Shown one piece after another: positions 5,665 to 6,552 of a stretch of 6,552 nt of DNA; the first letter of the stretch is position 1; the number at the start of each line of letters is the position of its first letter. Position numbers and translations under genes: made by a program. This DNA is from CALKKN01 sp041571375 (GTDB lineage: Bacteria > Pseudomonadota > Gammaproteobacteria > Xanthomonadales > SZUA-36): the NCBI GenBank assembly GCA_041571375.1, contig JBFFUJ010000142.1:1-6552 (forward strand), written 5' to 3'. The notes beneath the pieces were generated by a model. That model saw only the letters and a program-made list of their open reading frames with translations, did not search any database and was not told the origin of the DNA.

Positions 5665-6552
5665 TCAGAATGCGTTGATGCCTGTCAATTCGCGACCCAC
5701 CACCAGCTGGTGCACCGTTTCGGTGCCTTCGTAAGTGATCACGCTTTCGAGGTTGAGCATGTGGCGGATGGCCTGGTACTCGGTCGTGATGCCGCTGCCG
5801 CCGAGGATATCGCGGCAGTCCCGCGCGATGTCCAGAGCCATGCGCACATTGTTCCACTTGGCCACGCTGACCTGGGCCGGGCGCATCCTGCCGGCGTCCT
5901 TGAGACGCCCGAGTTGCAGGGACAAAAGCTGCGCGCTGGTGATGCGCCGTGCCATGTCCGCCAGACGGATCTGCATGGCCTGGTTGGCCGCCAGGGGGCG
6001 CCCGAACAGCACCCGGTCGGCGGTGTAGTCCAGGGCTTCCTGAAGGCAGGCCGTCGCGGCCCCGATGGCGCCCCAGGTGATGCCGTAACGCGCCTGCGTC
6101 AGGCAACCCAGCGGCCCCTTCAGGCCCGAAGCATTCGGCAGCCGATTGGCCTCCGGGACGCGCACGCTGTCGAAATACAGCTCGGAAGTCACCGATGCCC
6201 GCAGCGACATCTTGGACTTGATCGAGCGGGCCTCGAAACCCGGCATGTCCTTCTCCAGCACGAAACCCATGATGCCTTCGTCGGTCCTGGCCCAGACCAC
6301 TGCAATATCGGCGATGCTGCCGTTCGTGATCCACATCTTGGAGCCGTTAACGATCCAGTCGTCACCGTCCCGGCGGGCATGGGTCTTCATATTGGCGGGG
6401 TCGGAACCGCCGTGGGACTCGGTCAGACCGAAGCACCCGATGATTTCACCGGCCGCCATTCCCGGCAGCCATCTCTGGCGCTGCTCCTCGAAACCGTAGG
6501 CGTGAATGGGGTGCATGCACAGGCTGGACTGCACCGATACAAAACTGCGTAA
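5665..6552 (-). CDS. gcdH: Glutaryl-CoA dehydrogenase, C-terminal part (5' end beyond right edge)
   Basis: GcdH is an FAD acyl-CoA dehydrogenase that oxidises and decarboxylates glutaryl-CoA to crotonyl-CoA and passes electrons to electron-transfer flavoprotein. It works late in lysine and tryptophan breakdown. The 295 codons present, about three quarters of a gene of near 390, enter at LRSFVSVQSSLCMHPI, as in the human enzyme (YRSAMSVQSSLVMHPI). Further matches are GCFGLTESHGGSDPANMKT (39-57 of the fragment), WITNGSIADIAVVWAR (74-89), ARYGITWGAIGA (154-165), RVLFGRPLAANQ (180-191), ALDIARDCRDILGGSGI (239-255) and the C-terminal GRELTGINAF. The catalytic Glu275 of the fragment lies in ITYEGT (coded at 5728-5730) and corresponds to human Glu370 (mature numbering). 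The GTG at 6534 is internal, since homologous sequence continues upstream of it. The gene converges on murB with a 56-nt gap. The N-terminal domain, with the substrate-binding Arg, is not in view. Confidence 0.95.
   Translation of the reverse strand, partial: LRSFVSVQSSLCMHPIHAYGFEEQRQRWLPGMAAGEIIGCFGLTESHGGSDPANMKTHARRDGDDWIVNGSKMWITNGSIADIAVVWARTDEGIMGFVLEKDMPGFEARSIKSKMSLRASVTSELYFDSVRVPEANRLPNASGLKGPLGCLTQARYGITWGAIGAATACLQEALDYTADRVLFGRPLAANQAMQIRLADMARRITSAQLLSLQLGRLKDAGRMRPAQVSVAKWNNVRMALDIARDCRDILGGSGITTEYQAIRHMLNLESVITYEGTETVHQLVVGRELTGINAF

Noticed and set aside
6532..6534. GTG at 6534 as the start of a short acyl-CoA dehydrogenase
   Set aside because: The frame continues upstream with LRSFVS, which matches the glutaryl-CoA dehydrogenase family, so the gene is cut by the window edge rather than truncated.
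5710..6552. A 280-codon plus-strand open frame opposite gcdH
   Set aside because: It is long and runs to the window edge, but is fully antisense to gcdH, whose translation matches known enzymes throughout; the translation has no recognisable domain.
1..6552. Mobile element, CRISPR array, defence system, tRNA/rRNA genes
   Set aside because: None of the coding frames resembles transposase, integrase, Cas or toxin-antitoxin proteins, and no repeat array or RNA gene was recognised by reading both strands.

Overview
The window is an ordinary, gene-dense stretch of a high-GC gammaproteobacterial chromosome. The best taxonomic evidence is the rpoE-rseA-rseB envelope-stress operon with an E. coli-like sigma-E, a quinone-dependent (class 2) PyrD and a type I MurB. 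The exact order cannot be named from sequence alone; a Xanthomonadales- or Chromatiales-like organism is a guess. I see no transposase, integrase, CRISPR array, tRNA, rRNA or obvious transferred segment.

Left part (1-1721, minus strand): rpoE, rseA and the first 159 codons of rseB, in the usual order. rseA and rseB overlap by ATGA. rseB runs off the left edge. A candidate sigma-E-type promoter (GAACTC, 16 nt, TCATA) lies about 160 nt upstream of rpoE, as expected for an autoregulated sigma factor. Positions 1722-2025 are the intergenic region between rpoE and a divergent gene.

Middle (2026-5608, plus strand): a complete ALDH7-family aldehyde dehydrogenase (amaB-like, L-piperidine-6-carboxylate / alpha-aminoadipate semialdehyde dehydrogenase), then pyrD (quinone-dependent dihydroorotate dehydrogenase) 23 nt later, then murB, which overlaps pyrD by ATGA. 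The tight spacing suggests one transcript, though the functions (amino-acid catabolism, pyrimidine synthesis, cell wall synthesis) differ.

Right part (5665-6552, minus strand): the C-terminal 295 codons of a glutaryl-CoA dehydrogenase (gcdH), convergent with murB and cut by the right edge. An imperfect inverted repeat spans the murB stop codon in the short convergent junction.

The most interesting functional link is that the ALDH7 gene and gcdH can act in the same lysine to 2-aminoadipate to glutaryl-CoA to crotonyl-CoA route, although they face each other across pyrD-murB. No undescribed system is supported by this sequence.
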